Assembly (NCBI RefSeq): GCF_900067135.1
Contig: NZ_FJUR01000005.1
Span: 138,170-202,169, forward strand
Direction: 5' to 3'
Origin: Rhizobium sp. 9140
GTDB taxonomy: Bacteria; Pseudomonadota; Alphaproteobacteria; Rhizobiales; Rhizobiaceae
DNA length: 64,000 nucleotides
The notes under the pieces were generated by a model. It was not told where the DNA came from and did not search any database. It saw only the letters and a program-made list of their open reading frames with translations. Each line of letters opens with the position of its first letter. The stretch's first letter is position 1. The translations under genes and the position numbers were made by a program. Positions 63,346-64,000 of the stretch are shown one piece after another.

Positions 63346-64000
63346 AGCATGGCCTCCGAGGGGAGCAGTCCCAGGAGTTCTTCAACAGCCGCATCGACGG
63401 TATCGGCGCGCGTCGCGATGTGGTCCAAGTAAATATATGTTGTCGTCAGGCTGGCATGGCCCAGAAGCCGTTGCACCTGCTGGAGAGGATCGCCAAGAAC
63501 TTGCCGATATCCCTCCATCGCCCCGGCAGGCAAGGCAGCATCGCGGAGGCGGTGCTGAATGAGCATCGCCAGCATTGTGAACGGCGAAGGTGTGACGGAG
63601 CTGGTGCGGGCTGATGCTGATATCGAAACCGAAGGATCTGCACCGGCTGGAGGCACGCGCGAAAGCGACTTCCCATGAGTTCGGCTGCACCGGCAAGCCG
63701 ATCTCCGAAAGCCATAATATCGCCGGTTCGCTCGGTGTGCCCTCGCTGTCGCAAATAATGATCCGACCGCGTTCCTCCGGGTTGAGCAGGTCGAGTACGA
63801 TATCGCCGCCATCAAGCAACCGCAGCCGGGCAGCATCCCGATCCCGATGAACGAAGATCGGTCGGTCGACCGACCGCCATGCAGAGCGTTGCTGGAACTT
63901 CGTAACGGCACGAGCACGTTCGACATCGACATAGGCGCGCACCCTGCTCGAGCAGTCGAGCGGGAACAAGAATCTGGCGGCCGCGATCACCCTTGGTTTG
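63342..64000 (-). pseudogene. tyrosine recombinase A of a three-gene set (5' end beyond window, frameshift)
   Basis: The frame from the right edge contains the end of a tyrosine recombinase: ISPHQLRHTFAVH, then after a one-base change near 63575 MLIQHRLRDAALPAG…QRLLGHASLTTTYIYLDHIATRADTV, with the HxLRH box and the catalytic Tyr in TTTYIYLDH. It ends at 63342, overlapping the ATG of recombinase B. The N-terminal part is outside the window. Confidence 0.75.

Overview
The window looks like part of a large repABC plasmid from a rhizobial alphaproteobacterium (Hyphomicrobiales: Rhizobium, Agrobacterium, Sinorhizobium, Shinella or a relative). The evidence is a repABC replication and partition operon with a counter-transcribed RNA and parS-type sites. 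It is joined to a Ti/Sym-plasmid-type conjugation system: trbBCDEJKLFGHI, traAFBH, traCDG, traR, traM, an oriT-like site and two tra-box-like dyads. DNA is GC-rich throughout except around 47.6-48.8 kb. No rRNA, tRNA or CRISPR array was seen.

Layout. 0-10.6 kb is a mosaic of insertions. It holds a DUF1403 gene running off the left edge, a compact Tn3-family transposon (1208-5017, 40-bp inverted ends, 5-bp GACCT target duplication) that has split a tyrosine recombinase gene, a LuxR-type regulator, a GNAT acetyltransferase, a divergent DMT exporter/Lrp pair, and remnants of LysR, VapC and a second integrase. 10.7-17.2 kb is the replication module: parS sites, two accessory genes (one with a HEPN-like motif, one with a PD-(D/E)XK-like motif), then repC, ctRNA, repB and repA on the minus strand. 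17.4-27.1 kb is the complete trb mating-pair-formation operon. 27.2-28.8 kb is a resolvase plus an isoaspartyl-methyltransferase-like gene. 29.2-39.5 kb holds a nested-hairpin element, traM, traR, traHBFA, oriT, traCDG and a secreted nuclease. 39.6-44.1 kb is a probable defence island: a DUF4297-like nuclease/STAND NTPase, a convergent DUF3800 protein and a WGR protein. 45.06-47.56 kb is an intact IS21-family element with a 5-bp duplication.

48.0-53.1 kb is the most unusual part. A GntR regulator is followed by two tandem GRDP-like proteins, each ending in a short five-cysteine Gly/Ser tail, then a family-4-type glycosyltransferase and an ABC exporter. I interpret this as a candidate system that makes, glycosylates and exports a cysteine-rich peptide.

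53.2-64 kb is a decaying accessory region. It contains a broken resolvase, a duplicated DUF736 block flanking a NUDIX gene, ArdC antirestriction genes (one whole, one fragment), a frameshifted LysE exporter/Lrp pair, and three translationally coupled large tyrosine recombinases, each carrying at least one frameshift.

How the parts fit: RepABC maintains and partitions the replicon. TraR, restrained by TraM, should activate the tra and trb operons through the tra boxes, but no traI (AHL synthase) gene is present in its usual place ahead of trbB. TraA nicks oriT, TraG couples the DNA to the Trb channel, and ArdC plus the defence genes may protect the plasmid or its host.
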